A stretch of 15,451 nt of DNA from Streptococcus parasanguinis (GCA_018377375.1 JAGZZN010000044.1:1-15451); one strand, 5' to 3'; counted from the stretch's first letter, positions 1-6,532 are shown. Translations and numbers: made by a program. The notes: generated by a model not told the origin, from the letters alone.

Positions 1-76
1 GCTGTAAAAGCTGATGAAATCAGCGTAGTAGAGCCCACTCAACCACTGCGTCTTGCTCGACAATCCAAAAATAATT
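1..76. repeat. Tail of a streptococcal intergenic repeat
   Basis: No convincing gene is present here. A short hairpin (GCTGA/TCAGC with a 5-nt loop, 10-24) is visible, and the stretch runs directly into a terminator-like stem at 77-109. From memory, very similar text (GTAGAGCCCACTCAACCACT and what follows) recurs between genes in oral streptococci, usually ending in a GAGAGGCTGGGAC-type hairpin. I therefore call it the end of a dispersed intergenic repeat cut by the window edge. Only one copy is in the window, so repetition cannot be shown here. Confidence 0.4.
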
Positions 77-109
77 GAGAGGCTAGGACTTTTGTCCCAC
101 TCTCTTTTT
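77..109 (+). terminator. Rho-independent terminator upstream of cls
   Basis: GAGAG (77-81) pairs with CTCTC (100-104), and GGAC (86-89) pairs with GTCC (94-97) around a TTTT loop. A T-run follows at 105-109. The stem has an asymmetric internal mismatch. It probably ends a transcript from the gene left of the window and separates it from cls. Confidence 0.55.
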
Positions 110-137
110 GTTTGTCTAGAAGGGGTTTGGTTGGTCG

Positions 138-166
138 TTGCAACGGGTAAAAAGAATTGGTATACT
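138..166 (+). promoter_or_regulatory. Promoter of cls (extended -10)
   Basis: The -35 is TTGCAA (138-143). A 17-nt spacer leads to the -10 TATACT (161-166), which is preceded by TGG (158-160) as an extended -10. Transcription would start near 173, leaving a short leader with the AGGAGG ribosome site at 181-186. The TTG at 138 lies inside the -35 box, so it cannot be the cls start codon. Confidence 0.75.
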
Positions 167-191
167 AGTAGAAAGAAAAAAGGAGGATGCT

Positions 192-1727
192 GTGACCTTT
201 CGAAAATTACGTCTATTAATGTCCAAATATGGATTTAGTATTTTGTTTATGGGCTTTGAACTATGGGCATCCTTTGCGGCCTTCTTCTGGCTTAATAGAT
301 GGTTCCCTCATTGGCTATCTGTTGCAGTCATTGGGCTCTTATATGTGTCGACAATCTTAGCTATTGTTAATCGAAATACCCCGCCTGAAAATAAGGTGAC
401 CTGGCTCTTAATTGCCGTCATTCCTGTCTTTGGATCGCTTTTATACCTCATGTTTGGCGAGCGGCGTTTGTCCAAAAAGGAAATGATCCAGCTGAAAAAT
501 ATGGAGTCCATGAAGTTTCGAGAGGACAATAGTCATCAGTTGCGTAAGGAGCTCAAGCAAGAAAGCAAAGCGGTTTATGGCTTGGTCAAGTCGATTTTAT
601 CCATGGACCACAATGCGGATCTCTACAATGGGACAGCATCGACCTTTTACCCTCTAGGGGAGGAGATGTATGAGCAACTACTAGAGGATCTAAAAGCAGC
701 GAAAAAATTTATCTTCATCGAGTTTTACATCATTGATGAGGGCTTGATGTGGAACAGTATCCTAGAGATTTTAGAGCAGAAAGTGAAAGATGGGGTTGAA
801 GTCAAACTCCTTTATGACGATATCGGCTGTATGGCAACCTTGGCTGGGAACTATACCAAACGATTGCGAAAGATGGGGATTGATGCCCATAAGTTTAACA
901 AGGTGATCCCCCGTCTAACAGTGGCATATAACAACCGAGACCACCGCAAGATTCTGGTCATTGATGGGCAGATCGGCTATACGGGTGGTGTCAATTTGGC
1001 AGACGAGTACATCAACCACATTGAGCGGTTTGGTCACTGGAAGGACAGTGCCATCCGTTTAGATGGACGAGCTGTTAAGGCCTTAACGCGACTCTTCCTC
1101 ATGAACTGGTACATCAACCGTGGGGAAATCGAGGATTTTGACCGCTACCATATTGAAAATAAGGCGGTCGAAGGAGAAGGGCTCTACATTCCCTATGGGA
1201 GTGGACCAAAGCCGATTTACAAGTCGCAGGTCGGAAAGACGGTTTATCAAAATATGATCAACCAAGCGACGGATTACGTCTATATCACGACTCCTTACTT
1301 GATCATCGATTATGATTTGACAGAAGATATCCGCAATGCGGCCCTTCGTGGGGTGGATGTTCGCATCGTGACCCCGCATATTCCGGATAAAAAATTGATC
1401 CAAATTGTTACGCGTGGGGCTTACTTGGATCTGATGGATGCTGGTGTGAAAATCTATGAGTACACGCCTGGTTTTGTCCACAGTAAGCAAGTCCTGGCAG
1501 ATGATGAAATGGCGGTTGTAGGGTCGATTAACTTTGATTACCGCAGTTTGGTCCATCACTATGAAAATGCTGTCTGGATGTATCGGACGCCTGCCTTGAA
1601 AAAGATTCGTGAGGACTTTGACCATATCTTTGAAGTGTCTCAAGAAATTACAGAGGATACCTTCCGCTTTACATGGCACAAAAGCTTAATCAAGGAAATT
1701 ATGCAATTGTTCGCACCGATGTTGTAA
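192..1727 (+). CDS. cls: Cardiolipin synthase (phospholipase D superfamily)
   Basis: Membrane enzyme that makes cardiolipin by transferring a phosphatidyl group between two phosphatidylglycerol molecules. The product is 511 aa, normal for Firmicute Cls. Three hydrophobic segments occupy about residues 13-34, 41-60 and 70-88. Two PLD catalytic HKD motifs follow: H251-x-K253 with D258, then H430-x-K432 with D437, each followed by the usual glycine/serine/asparagine stretch. I chose the GTG at 192 because AGGAGG (181-186) sits 5 nt upstream. The in-frame TTG 54 nt earlier lies in the promoter -35. The gene stands alone, with its own promoter and a terminator 19 nt after the stop. Family assignment is secure. 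Substrate specificity is inferred from the family. Confidence 0.93.
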   Translation: MTFRKLRLLMSKYGFSILFMGFELWASFAAFFWLNRWFPHWLSVAVIGLLYVSTILAIVNRNTPPENKVTWLLIAVIPVFGSLLYLMFGERRLSKKEMIQLKNMESMKFREDNSHQLRKELKQESKAVYGLVKSILSMDHNADLYNGTASTFYPLGEEMYEQLLEDLKAAKKFIFIEFYIIDEGLMWNSILEILEQKVKDGVEVKLLYDDIGCMATLAGNYTKRLRKMGIDAHKFNKVIPRLTVAYNNRDHRKILVIDGQIGYTGGVNLADEYINHIERFGHWKDSAIRLDGRAVKALTRLFLMNWYINRGEIEDFDRYHIENKAVEGEGLYIPYGSGPKPIYKSQVGKTVYQNMINQATDYVYITTPYLIIDYDLTEDIRNAALRGVDVRIVTPHIPDKKLIQIVTRGAYLDLMDAGVKIYEYTPGFVHSKQVLADDEMAVVGSINFDYRSLVHHYENAVWMYRTPALKKIREDFDHIFEVSQEITEDTFRFTWHKSLIKEIMQLFAPML

Positions 1728-1746
1728 ATGTATAAAAACGAAAATC

Positions 1747-1778
1747 AGAGTCAGGAATCGAGATGCCTGACTCTTTTT
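1747..1778 (+). terminator. Terminator of cls
   Basis: A perfect 9-bp stem, AGAGTCAGG (1747-1755) with CCTGACTCT (1766-1774), has a 10-nt loop and is followed by T's to 1778. It ends the cls transcript before the promoter of the next gene. Confidence 0.9.
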
Positions 1779-1801
1779 CCATAGGACTATGTGGCAAGAG
1801 G

Positions 1802-1830
1802 CTGACATGGTCGGCAGAATTTGGTATACT
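1802..1830 (+). promoter_or_regulatory. Promoter of the ccs4-like gene (extended -10)
   Basis: CTGACA (1802-1807) is separated by 17 nt from TATACT (1825-1830), with an extended -10 TGG at 1822-1824. The core TTGGTATACTAG matches the cls promoter core base for base. No competence-sigma box (TACGAATA) is seen between 1728 and 1895. Confidence 0.75.
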
Positions 1831-1895
1831 AGAGAAGATAATGGGCTTTTTTCTAAAAGGAAAGAGCAGAGGAATAGCGAAGAAAAGGAAAAAGA

Positions 1896-3734
1896 ATGAG
1901 CGAAAAAGAGCAAGAAATGACTTCGAAAAAGTTAGGGCTTCACGTGGGAGACAGTTTTCAGGATACACGTGAAATTCGCGAAGTGCTAGATAAATCAGTC
2001 TTTCGTGAAGAAGAGCCGACTCATAGCCAGCAGGCAGAAGTCTTGGAGGAGCCGGTTGCAATGGAGGCATCAGAGGAAATTAGTGATGCCAAGCCAGAAG
2101 CAGTAGCAGAACCTACACAAGAATTGGAACAGGAAGCGGAGCAAACGCTCAGTCGGATGAGTCGTCGTTCGCGTAAGGCGGGAGTTGAAGCGGCAAAAGC
2201 GGAAGCATCTAAGGTAGAAGAGAATACGGAAGAGCTAGAAGCAGATGTGGCAGTTGAGCCGATCCGTCGTCAATCCAAGCGTCCAGTGCCCCTAGCGATT
2301 CCTTTTGTGTTGAGTCTCTTGATTAGTTTACTGCATGTCGGGGTGCCATTTTTAACCCGTTTTGCAACCAATCAACAATCTCAAAACTTGTATGCTGGCT
2401 GGGCAATGACCAAGGGTCAAGTACCGTTTGGTGATTTTTACGGAACCAATGGTCTGCTCTATTATGCAATCAACTGGTTGGGAAGTTTAGCTGGTGGACA
2501 TTGGATCTTGATGATCCTTCAAGCGATTGCCCTCTTCTTTGCGGGGACTTACCTCTATCGGGTTGTGCGCTTGCTGGTATCTGATAAAGATACAGCGAAG
2601 AATGTCCAGTTACTCTTTTATTTCTTGGTGTTAGGCCTTGGTTTTGGAGGGACTTATGTGACTCTCTTTAGCCTTCCAATCCTATTTGCTAGCATGAATT
2701 TCATTTTGGCTTATTTGATTGGGCATCGTAAGGATGAAGGCTTTATCCTTTATGGTGCGATTGCAGCTGTGGCTTTCTTGATTGATCCGATGACCAGTGC
2801 CCTGTTTTATTTATTGGCCTTCCTTGGTTTAACAGCCTTTAATATCAGGCAGAAGAGATGGGCGCGTGGTTTTTATCAACTGTTGGCAGCTCTCCTTGGT
2901 TTTTCACTCGTCTTTTATCCAATTGGCTATATCACCGTTTTGAATCAGACTTTTGGTTATGCCATTAACCAAGTGACCTATGTCTTTAATGCCTTGAATT
3001 TTAGCAATGGACAGACCTTCAGTAATGCCATTTATTACGGATTGTTGGCGCTCGCCTTTGGTCTGGTCTCTGCCTTTTTGATGTCCTTTACGAAGCAAAA
3101 TAGCAGTGCTCGCCGGATCTTCCGCTTTATGGGATGGGCAGGTAGCCTGGTAGTCCTCATCGTGTCGATTGGTCTTCCGGAGCAAGGCGCTTACCAATTG
3201 TTGCCAATGTTGCCATTTGTTCTTCCTTTGTTTGCGATCTGGTTCTCACGAGATGGGGAAGAAAACGATGGGATCGAACGTCGTGGTCGGAAGAAGAAAA
3301 ACAAGGAAGTTTGGGCCGCTTACTTTACGAGCCAAGTTTTCTTGCCGTTAGTAGCCCTTGTCTATCTGTTGGCGAATCCAGTGGTTCAAGATGTTGTGCT
3401 TCAGCCTGGTCAATCCAGTGAACGGAGCGCTATTGCTAGCTACATTCATAACCATAGCAAGGCCAAAGATACCATCTATGCTTGGGATACGACAGCTATT
3501 CTCTATCAAGAAAGTGATCGTTTGGCAGCTTCTGCCTTATTGACCCCGACTTCTTATCTGGGAATTAATGAAAATCGGACCAATGTAACCCAACAAATCG
3601 ATCGGTCTGAACCCAAGTATATTGTGGTCAATAATCAGGTAGAATTGACCTCCAAAATGAAGGACTTGCTCAAAGAAAATTATCGTCTCGTTGAGAAGAA
3701 ATACCGTCATTTCAAACTCTATCAACGCTCTTAA
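1896..3734 (+). CDS. ccs4: Polytopic membrane protein, Ccs4-like, probable GT-C fold
   Basis: 612-aa membrane protein. By its position between cls and nrdD it corresponds to the pneumococcal competence-induced protein Ccs4 (synteny recalled, not searched). Residues 1-127 form a glutamate-rich, probably disordered cytoplasmic tail ending in basic residues. Roughly ten hydrophobic segments lie between about 132 and 495, with a basic cytoplasmic loop at 460-470. A soluble tail covers about 500-612. The first external loop contains GQVPFGDFYGTNG (174-186), which resembles the acidic-motif loop of GT-C lipid-linked glycosyltransferases (ArnT/PMT/RgtA type); D180 would be the key acidic residue. 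The tail pattern (YIVVNN at 575-580, closing FKLYQ) is also typical of that superfamily. Glycosyl transfer is therefore a reasonable inference, but substrate and role are unknown. The ATG at 1896 has AAGGAA 5 nt upstream; another in-frame ATG at 1917 lacks a ribosome site. It is monocistronic. Confidence 0.7.
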   Translation: MSEKEQEMTSKKLGLHVGDSFQDTREIREVLDKSVFREEEPTHSQQAEVLEEPVAMEASEEISDAKPEAVAEPTQELEQEAEQTLSRMSRRSRKAGVEAAKAEASKVEENTEELEADVAVEPIRRQSKRPVPLAIPFVLSLLISLLHVGVPFLTRFATNQQSQNLYAGWAMTKGQVPFGDFYGTNGLLYYAINWLGSLAGGHWILMILQAIALFFAGTYLYRVVRLLVSDKDTAKNVQLLFYFLVLGLGFGGTYVTLFSLPILFASMNFILAYLIGHRKDEGFILYGAIAAVAFLIDPMTSALFYLLAFLGLTAFNIRQKRWARGFYQLLAALLGFSLVFYPIGYITVLNQTFGYAINQVTYVFNALNFSNGQTFSNAIYYGLLALAFGLVSAFLMSFTKQNSSARRIFRFMGWAGSLVVLIVSIGLPEQGAYQLLPMLPFVLPLFAIWFSRDGEENDGIERRGRKKKNKEVWAAYFTSQVFLPLVALVYLLANPVVQDVVLQPGQSSERSAIASYIHNHSKAKDTIYAWDTTAILYQESDRLAASALLTPTSYLGINENRTNVTQQIDRSEPKYIVVNNQVELTSKMKDLLKENYRLVEKKYRHFKLYQRS

Positions 3735-3737
3735 GAA

Positions 3738-3753
3738 AATCAATATCTTGTGC
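3738..3753. promoter_or_regulatory. NrdR-like box 1 upstream of nrdD
   Basis: Matches 12 of 16 positions of the NrdR box consensus ACACWATATATWGTGT as I recall it, with the core CAATATCTTGTG intact. NrdR is the nucleotide-sensing zinc-finger/ATP-cone repressor of bacterial ribonucleotide reductase genes. The gene downstream, nrdD, is the expected type of target. The box is 41 bp centre to centre from box 2, close to four helical turns. Confidence 0.55.
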
Positions 3754-3778
3754 TTTAGAAAGTTTTTTATAAATTTTT

Positions 3779-3794
3779 CCACAAGATATTGATT
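3779..3794. promoter_or_regulatory. NrdR-like box 2 overlapping the nrdD -35
   Basis: Also matches 12 of 16 consensus positions, and equals the reverse complement of box 1 at 15 of 16 positions. It covers the candidate -35 hexamer TTGATT (3789-3794), so bound NrdR would be expected to block RNA polymerase. NrdR operators usually occur as pairs, as here. Confidence 0.55.
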
Positions 3795-3816
3795 TTTATT
3801 TTTGGAGTGGTATAAT
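3789..3816 (+). promoter_or_regulatory. Promoter of nrdD
   Basis: TTGATT (3789-3794), a 16-nt spacer, then a consensus TATAAT (3811-3816) with extended -10 TGG (3808-3810). Transcription would begin around 3823, so the ATG at 3836 would have almost no leader and no ribosome site. This supports the later start at 3857. Confidence 0.75.
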
Positions 3817-3856
3817 ACAACTTGTATGTAAATAAATGAAGAGAGGCATGTTTGGT

Positions 3857-6067
3857 ATGATCACCTTGAGAGAAGAAAAACTGAGAATGGCCCCGGATAT
3901 TTTTGTTGAAAAACGAGATGGCCGTCGTGTTCCATTCGATGTTGAAAAAATTTATAAAGCCTTGTTGAAGGCGACAGAAGAAGTGACTTCTCTCACTCCC
4001 GTGATGGAAGCCAAACTAGAAGCCATTGTCGATCGTGTGATCGCAGAGATTTTGGAACGTTTTCCAAATGGCGTGAAGATCTATGAGATTCAAAATGTCG
4101 TCGAGCATGAATTGCTTCAAGCTAATGAATATGCGATTGCAGAGAGCTACATTACTTATCGCACCCAGCGGGATTTTGAGCGCTCAAAAGCGACGGATAT
4201 CAACTTTACGATTGGCAAACTCCTCAATAAGGATCAAGCCGTCGTCAATGAAAACGCCAATAAGGACAGTGATGTCTTTAACACGCAACGGGACTTGACG
4301 GCAGGGATCGTTGGTAAGTCTATTGGTCTTAAAATGTTGCCCAAACACGTAGCCAATGCCCACCAAAAAGGGGACATCCACTACCATGATTTGGACTATA
4401 GCCCTTATACACCGATGACCAACTGCTGTTTGATCGATTTTGAAGGCATGCTCAGAAATGGCTTTAAGATCGGGAATGCAGAAGTAGAAAGTCCTAAGTC
4501 TATCCAAACTGCAACGGCACAAATCTCGCAGATTATTGCCAATGTGGCCTCTAGTCAGTATGGTGGCTGTTCAGCAGACCGGATCGATGAAGTCTTGGCC
4601 CCTTATGCAGAAAAGAACTACCAAAAACACTTAGCGGATGCCAAAGAGTGGGTACTTCCTGAAAAGCAAGAGGACTATGCTTGGAGTAAGACTCAAAAAG
4701 ACATCTATGATGCCATGCAATCGCTAGAATATGAGATCAATACCCTCTTTACTTCAAACGGACAAACTCCTTTCACTTCGCTTGGTTTTGGTCTTGGAAC
4801 CAATCGCTTCGAACGGGAAATCCAAAAGGCGATTCTGGAAATTCGGATTAAGGGTCTTGGATCGGAACATCGGACAGCCATTTTTCCAAAATTGATCTTT
4901 ACCCTCAAGCGGGGACTCAACCTAGAGCCTGGAACGCCTAACTATGATATTAAGCAATTGGCCTTGGAATGTGCTACGAAACGCATGTATCCAGATGTCC
5001 TCTCTTATGACAAGATTGTAGAATTGACAGGCTCCTTCAAGGTGCCCATGGGATGTCGCTCTTTCCTTCAAGGGTGGAAGGACGAGAATGGTGTGGAAGT
5101 CAATTCTGGCCGGATGAATCTTGGAGTCGTGACGGTCAATTTACCTCGAATTGCCTTGGAATCTGGCGGAGACAAGGAGAAATTTTGGCAAATCTTTAAT
5201 GAACGGATGAACATCGCTGAAGATGCCTTGGTTTACCGGGTGGAACGTACCAAAGAAGCGACACCAGCCAATGCACCGATTCTCTACCAATATGGCGCTT
5301 TCGGGAAACGCTTGGGCAAATATGACCAGGTAGATCAGCTCTTCCGTCATCGCAGAGCAACCGTTTCTCTTGGCTATATCGGATTGTATGAAGTGGCGAC
5401 GGTCTTTTATGGTCCAAATTGGGAACACAATCCAGAAGCCAAACAATTCACGATCGATATCATCAAGGATATGAAAGCGCGCGTGGAAGAATGGTCTGAC
5501 CAGTATGATTACCACTTCTCTATTTATTCAACACCGTCAGAAAGCTTGACAGATCGCTTCTGTCGCCTGGATACGGAGAAATTTGGTAAGGTTCCGGATA
5601 TCACAGACAAGGAATACTACACCAATAGTTTCCACTACGATGTTCGTAAGAACCCAACCCCATTTGAGAAGTTGGATTTTGAAAAAGTTTATCCTGAAGC
5701 AGGGGCGTCTGGTGGCTTTATCCACTATTGTGAATACCCTGTGCTCCAACAAAATCCAAAAGCCCTTGAAGCGGTTTGGGATTATGCCTATGACCGGGTC
5801 GGTTATCTAGGAACCAATACGCCGATTGACCGTTGTTACAAGTGTGATTTTGAAGGAGATTTCACACCGACTGAGCGCGGATTTGCTTGTCCAAACTGTG
5901 GTAATAGCGATCCGAAAACGGTCGATGTGGTCAAACGGACCTGTGGTTATCTAGGAAACCCTCAAGCTCGTCCGATGGTCAATGGCCGTCATAAGGAAAT
6001 CGCTGCACGGGTCAAACACATGAATGGATCCACGATCAAATCAGCTGGACACCAAGTGACAGATTAG
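3857..6067 (+). CDS. nrdD: Anaerobic (class III) ribonucleoside-triphosphate reductase
   Basis: Oxygen-sensitive glycyl-radical enzyme that reduces ribonucleoside triphosphates to dNTPs for DNA synthesis without oxygen. The product is 736 aa. An N-terminal ATP-cone (about 14-105, starting FVEKRDGRRVPFDVEKIYKA) handles allosteric control. Cys400 in MGCRSFL is the probable thiyl-radical cysteine, by family pattern. A zinc site is formed by C660/C663 and C678/C681 (CYKC, CPNC). The glycyl radical residue is Gly697 in TCGYLG. Three ATGs occur close together (3836, 3848, 3857). I chose 3857 because AGAGG at 3842-3846 gives a workable spacing, and it gives the expected family N-terminus. NrdG, encoded downstream, installs the radical. 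Control by NrdR is inferred from the paired boxes upstream. Confidence 0.95.
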   Translation: MITLREEKLRMAPDIFVEKRDGRRVPFDVEKIYKALLKATEEVTSLTPVMEAKLEAIVDRVIAEILERFPNGVKIYEIQNVVEHELLQANEYAIAESYITYRTQRDFERSKATDINFTIGKLLNKDQAVVNENANKDSDVFNTQRDLTAGIVGKSIGLKMLPKHVANAHQKGDIHYHDLDYSPYTPMTNCCLIDFEGMLRNGFKIGNAEVESPKSIQTATAQISQIIANVASSQYGGCSADRIDEVLAPYAEKNYQKHLADAKEWVLPEKQEDYAWSKTQKDIYDAMQSLEYEINTLFTSNGQTPFTSLGFGLGTNRFEREIQKAILEIRIKGLGSEHRTAIFPKLIFTLKRGLNLEPGTPNYDIKQLALECATKRMYPDVLSYDKIVELTGSFKVPMGCRSFLQGWKDENGVEVNSGRMNLGVVTVNLPRIALESGGDKEKFWQIFNERMNIAEDALVYRVERTKEATPANAPILYQYGAFGKRLGKYDQVDQLFRHRRATVSLGYIGLYEVATVFYGPNWEHNPEAKQFTIDIIKDMKARVEEWSDQYDYHFSIYSTPSESLTDRFCRLDTEKFGKVPDITDKEYYTNSFHYDVRKNPTPFEKLDFEKVYPEAGASGGFIHYCEYPVLQQNPKALEAVWDYAYDRVGYLGTNTPIDRCYKCDFEGDFTPTERGFACPNCGNSDPKTVDVVKRTCGYLGNPQARPMVNGRHKEIAARVKHMNGSTIKSAGHQVTD

Positions 6068-6078
6068 AAAAGGATATT

Positions 6079-6219
6079 ATGGGAAAATACCAATTAGATG
6101 ATAAGGGCAAGGCTCAGGTTCAACGTTTCCACGAGAAGCATTCAAAGGGTGGAATCAATAAAAAAGACCGAGTAGCCAGCCTGAGAGAACAATTTTTAAA
6201 TAAGAATAAGAAAAAGTGA
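6079..6219 (+). CDS. Small lysine-rich protein of the nrdD-nrdG operon (46 aa)
   Basis: A 46-codon ORF begins 11 nt after the nrdD stop, with AAAAGGA just upstream of the ATG. The product starts MGKYQLDDKGKAQVQRFHEK and ends in a lysine/asparagine-rich tail (FLNKNKKK). It is strongly basic, lacks a signal peptide or membrane segment, and is probably mostly helical. A near-identical short ORF occupies the same place after nrdD in pneumococcus (recalled), which supports a real conserved gene. Function is unknown. Basic charge and tight linkage suggest binding to nucleic acid or to the reductase, but nothing in the sequence proves either. The TGA stop lies inside a small hairpin (6214-6231). Confidence 0.8.
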   Translation: MGKYQLDDKGKAQVQRFHEKHSKGGINKKDRVASLREQFLNKNKKK

Positions 6220-6231
6220 GAGTTCTCGCTT
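6213..6231. repeat. Left copy of an imperfect direct repeat (hairpin)
   Basis: AAAGTGAGAGTTC followed by TCGCTT, forming a 7-bp stem around AGTT. The same two blocks recur at 6487-6509 with a 4-base insertion (GCTC) between them. The two copies bracket the non-coding interval and cover the stop codon of the 46-aa gene. Confidence 0.6.
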
Positions 6232-6255
6232 CGTATTGAAGATGAAATTCTCTTT

Positions 6256-6395
6256 TGAGACTTTCCTTGGGTGGGTACGGACGTCAGCGAACTTCTACGA
6301 AGTTCCATGACTAATTATTGAGCCTAGGGTCTCAATAATTCCGGATGCCTGAAACTTGTTGGTTTCAGGCATTTTTCCCACGGCGGAAAGTCTCA
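6256..6395. other. Cloverleaf-like structured intergenic element
   Basis: An outer stem pairs TGAGACTTTCC (6256-6266) with GGAAAGTCTCA (6385-6395) and continues, after a small internal loop, as GTGGG (6271-6275) with CCCAC (6377-6381). Inside are three separate hairpins. Arm 1 is GTCA plus GAACTTC (6283-6295) paired with 6299-6311 around TAC. Arm 2 is a perfect 10-bp stem, AATTATTGAG (6313-6322) with 6331-6340. Arm 3 is a perfect 11-bp stem, ATGCCTGAAAC (6345-6355) with 6362-6372. Almost every base is in a stem. It has no coding capacity and is not a tRNA. It could be a dispersed miniature repeat or a structured RNA lying between nrdD and nrdG. Confidence 0.6.
6345..6376 (+). terminator. Intrinsic terminator within the structured element
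   Basis: An 11-bp perfect stem (6345-6355 with 6362-6372) has a 6-nt loop and is followed by a T-run to 6376. This should end or reduce transcription from nrdD and the 46-aa gene, splitting the usual nrdD...nrdG operon in two unless pairing of the outer stem interferes. Confidence 0.75.
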
Positions 6396-6435
6396 GTAGA
6401 TTCTTAAAAAAGTTTAATAAATAAGCGTCACCTTA

Positions 6436-6464
6436 TTGATTCAGTATTTAGTAACTCATTTTAT
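6436..6464 (+). promoter_or_regulatory. Weak promoter candidate for GNAT-nrdG
   Basis: The stretch 6396-6486 is AT-rich and non-coding. The best match is TTGATT (6436-6441), 17 nt, TTTTAT (6459-6464), which fits the -10 consensus at only four of six positions. I see no NrdR-like box here. If the terminator at 6345-6376 works, some promoter in this stretch must serve nrdG. Confidence 0.25.
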
Positions 6465-6486
6465 TAAAAATGATTGTTTATGTTGT

Positions 6487-6512
6487 AAAGTGAGAGTTCG
6501 CTCTCGCTTTTC
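6487..6512 (+). terminator. Hairpin with TTCG loop just before the GNAT gene
   Basis: A 9-bp stem (6488-6496 with 6501-6509, one G-T pair) is closed by the very stable TTCG tetraloop, with TTTT at 6508-6511. It is the right copy of the direct repeat at 6213-6231. It sits 20 nt upstream of the GNAT start, so it could be a leaky terminator, an attenuator or an mRNA-protecting 5' structure. Confidence 0.55.
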
Positions 6513-6532
6513 TCGTATGGGGGGAGGTAAAG

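Larger units (their letters stand above)
3736..3803 (+). terminator. Terminator of the ccs4-like gene, built on a 16-bp perfect inverted repeat
   Basis: AAAATCAATATCTTGT (3736-3751) is the exact reverse complement of 3781-3796. The 29-nt spacer between them is T-rich, and T-rich sequence follows to 3803. It begins 1 nt after the stop codon. The stem is AT-rich and the loop long, so termination efficiency is uncertain. The right arm runs into the nrdD promoter, and both arms carry NrdR-like sequences, so this DNA may serve as operator as well as terminator. Confidence 0.65.

Noticed and set aside
1..78. Frame 1 is open to a TGA, possibly the end of an upstream gene
   Set aside because: Only 25 codons, no recognisable family, and the stop falls in the left arm of the terminator stem. 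It fits repeat DNA better.
138..191. Longer cls with a TTG start
   Set aside because: The TTG is inside the -35 hexamer; the GTG at 192 has an ideal AGGAGG.
53..238. 61-codon + strand frame across the cls promoter
   Set aside because: No ribosome site. It covers the terminator and promoter and overlaps the cls start in another frame.
1083..1679. 198-codon antisense frame inside cls
   Set aside because: It mirrors a clear PLD-family gene, has no ribosome site and encodes no known domain.
1728..1895. Competence-sigma box expected for a ccs gene
   Set aside because: No TACGAATA-like sequence found; an ordinary extended -10 promoter is present instead.
3836..3856. nrdD start at 3836 or 3848
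   Set aside because: 3836 has no ribosome site and is within about 13 nt of the predicted transcript start. AGAGG is only one base from 3848.
6256..6395. tRNA-like gene because of the cloverleaf shape
   Set aside because: Too long; no T-loop GTTCGA, no anticodon-arm geometry and no CCA end.
6396..6486. NrdR boxes before GNAT-nrdG
   Set aside because: The nearest AT-rich sequences miss most of the conserved core.
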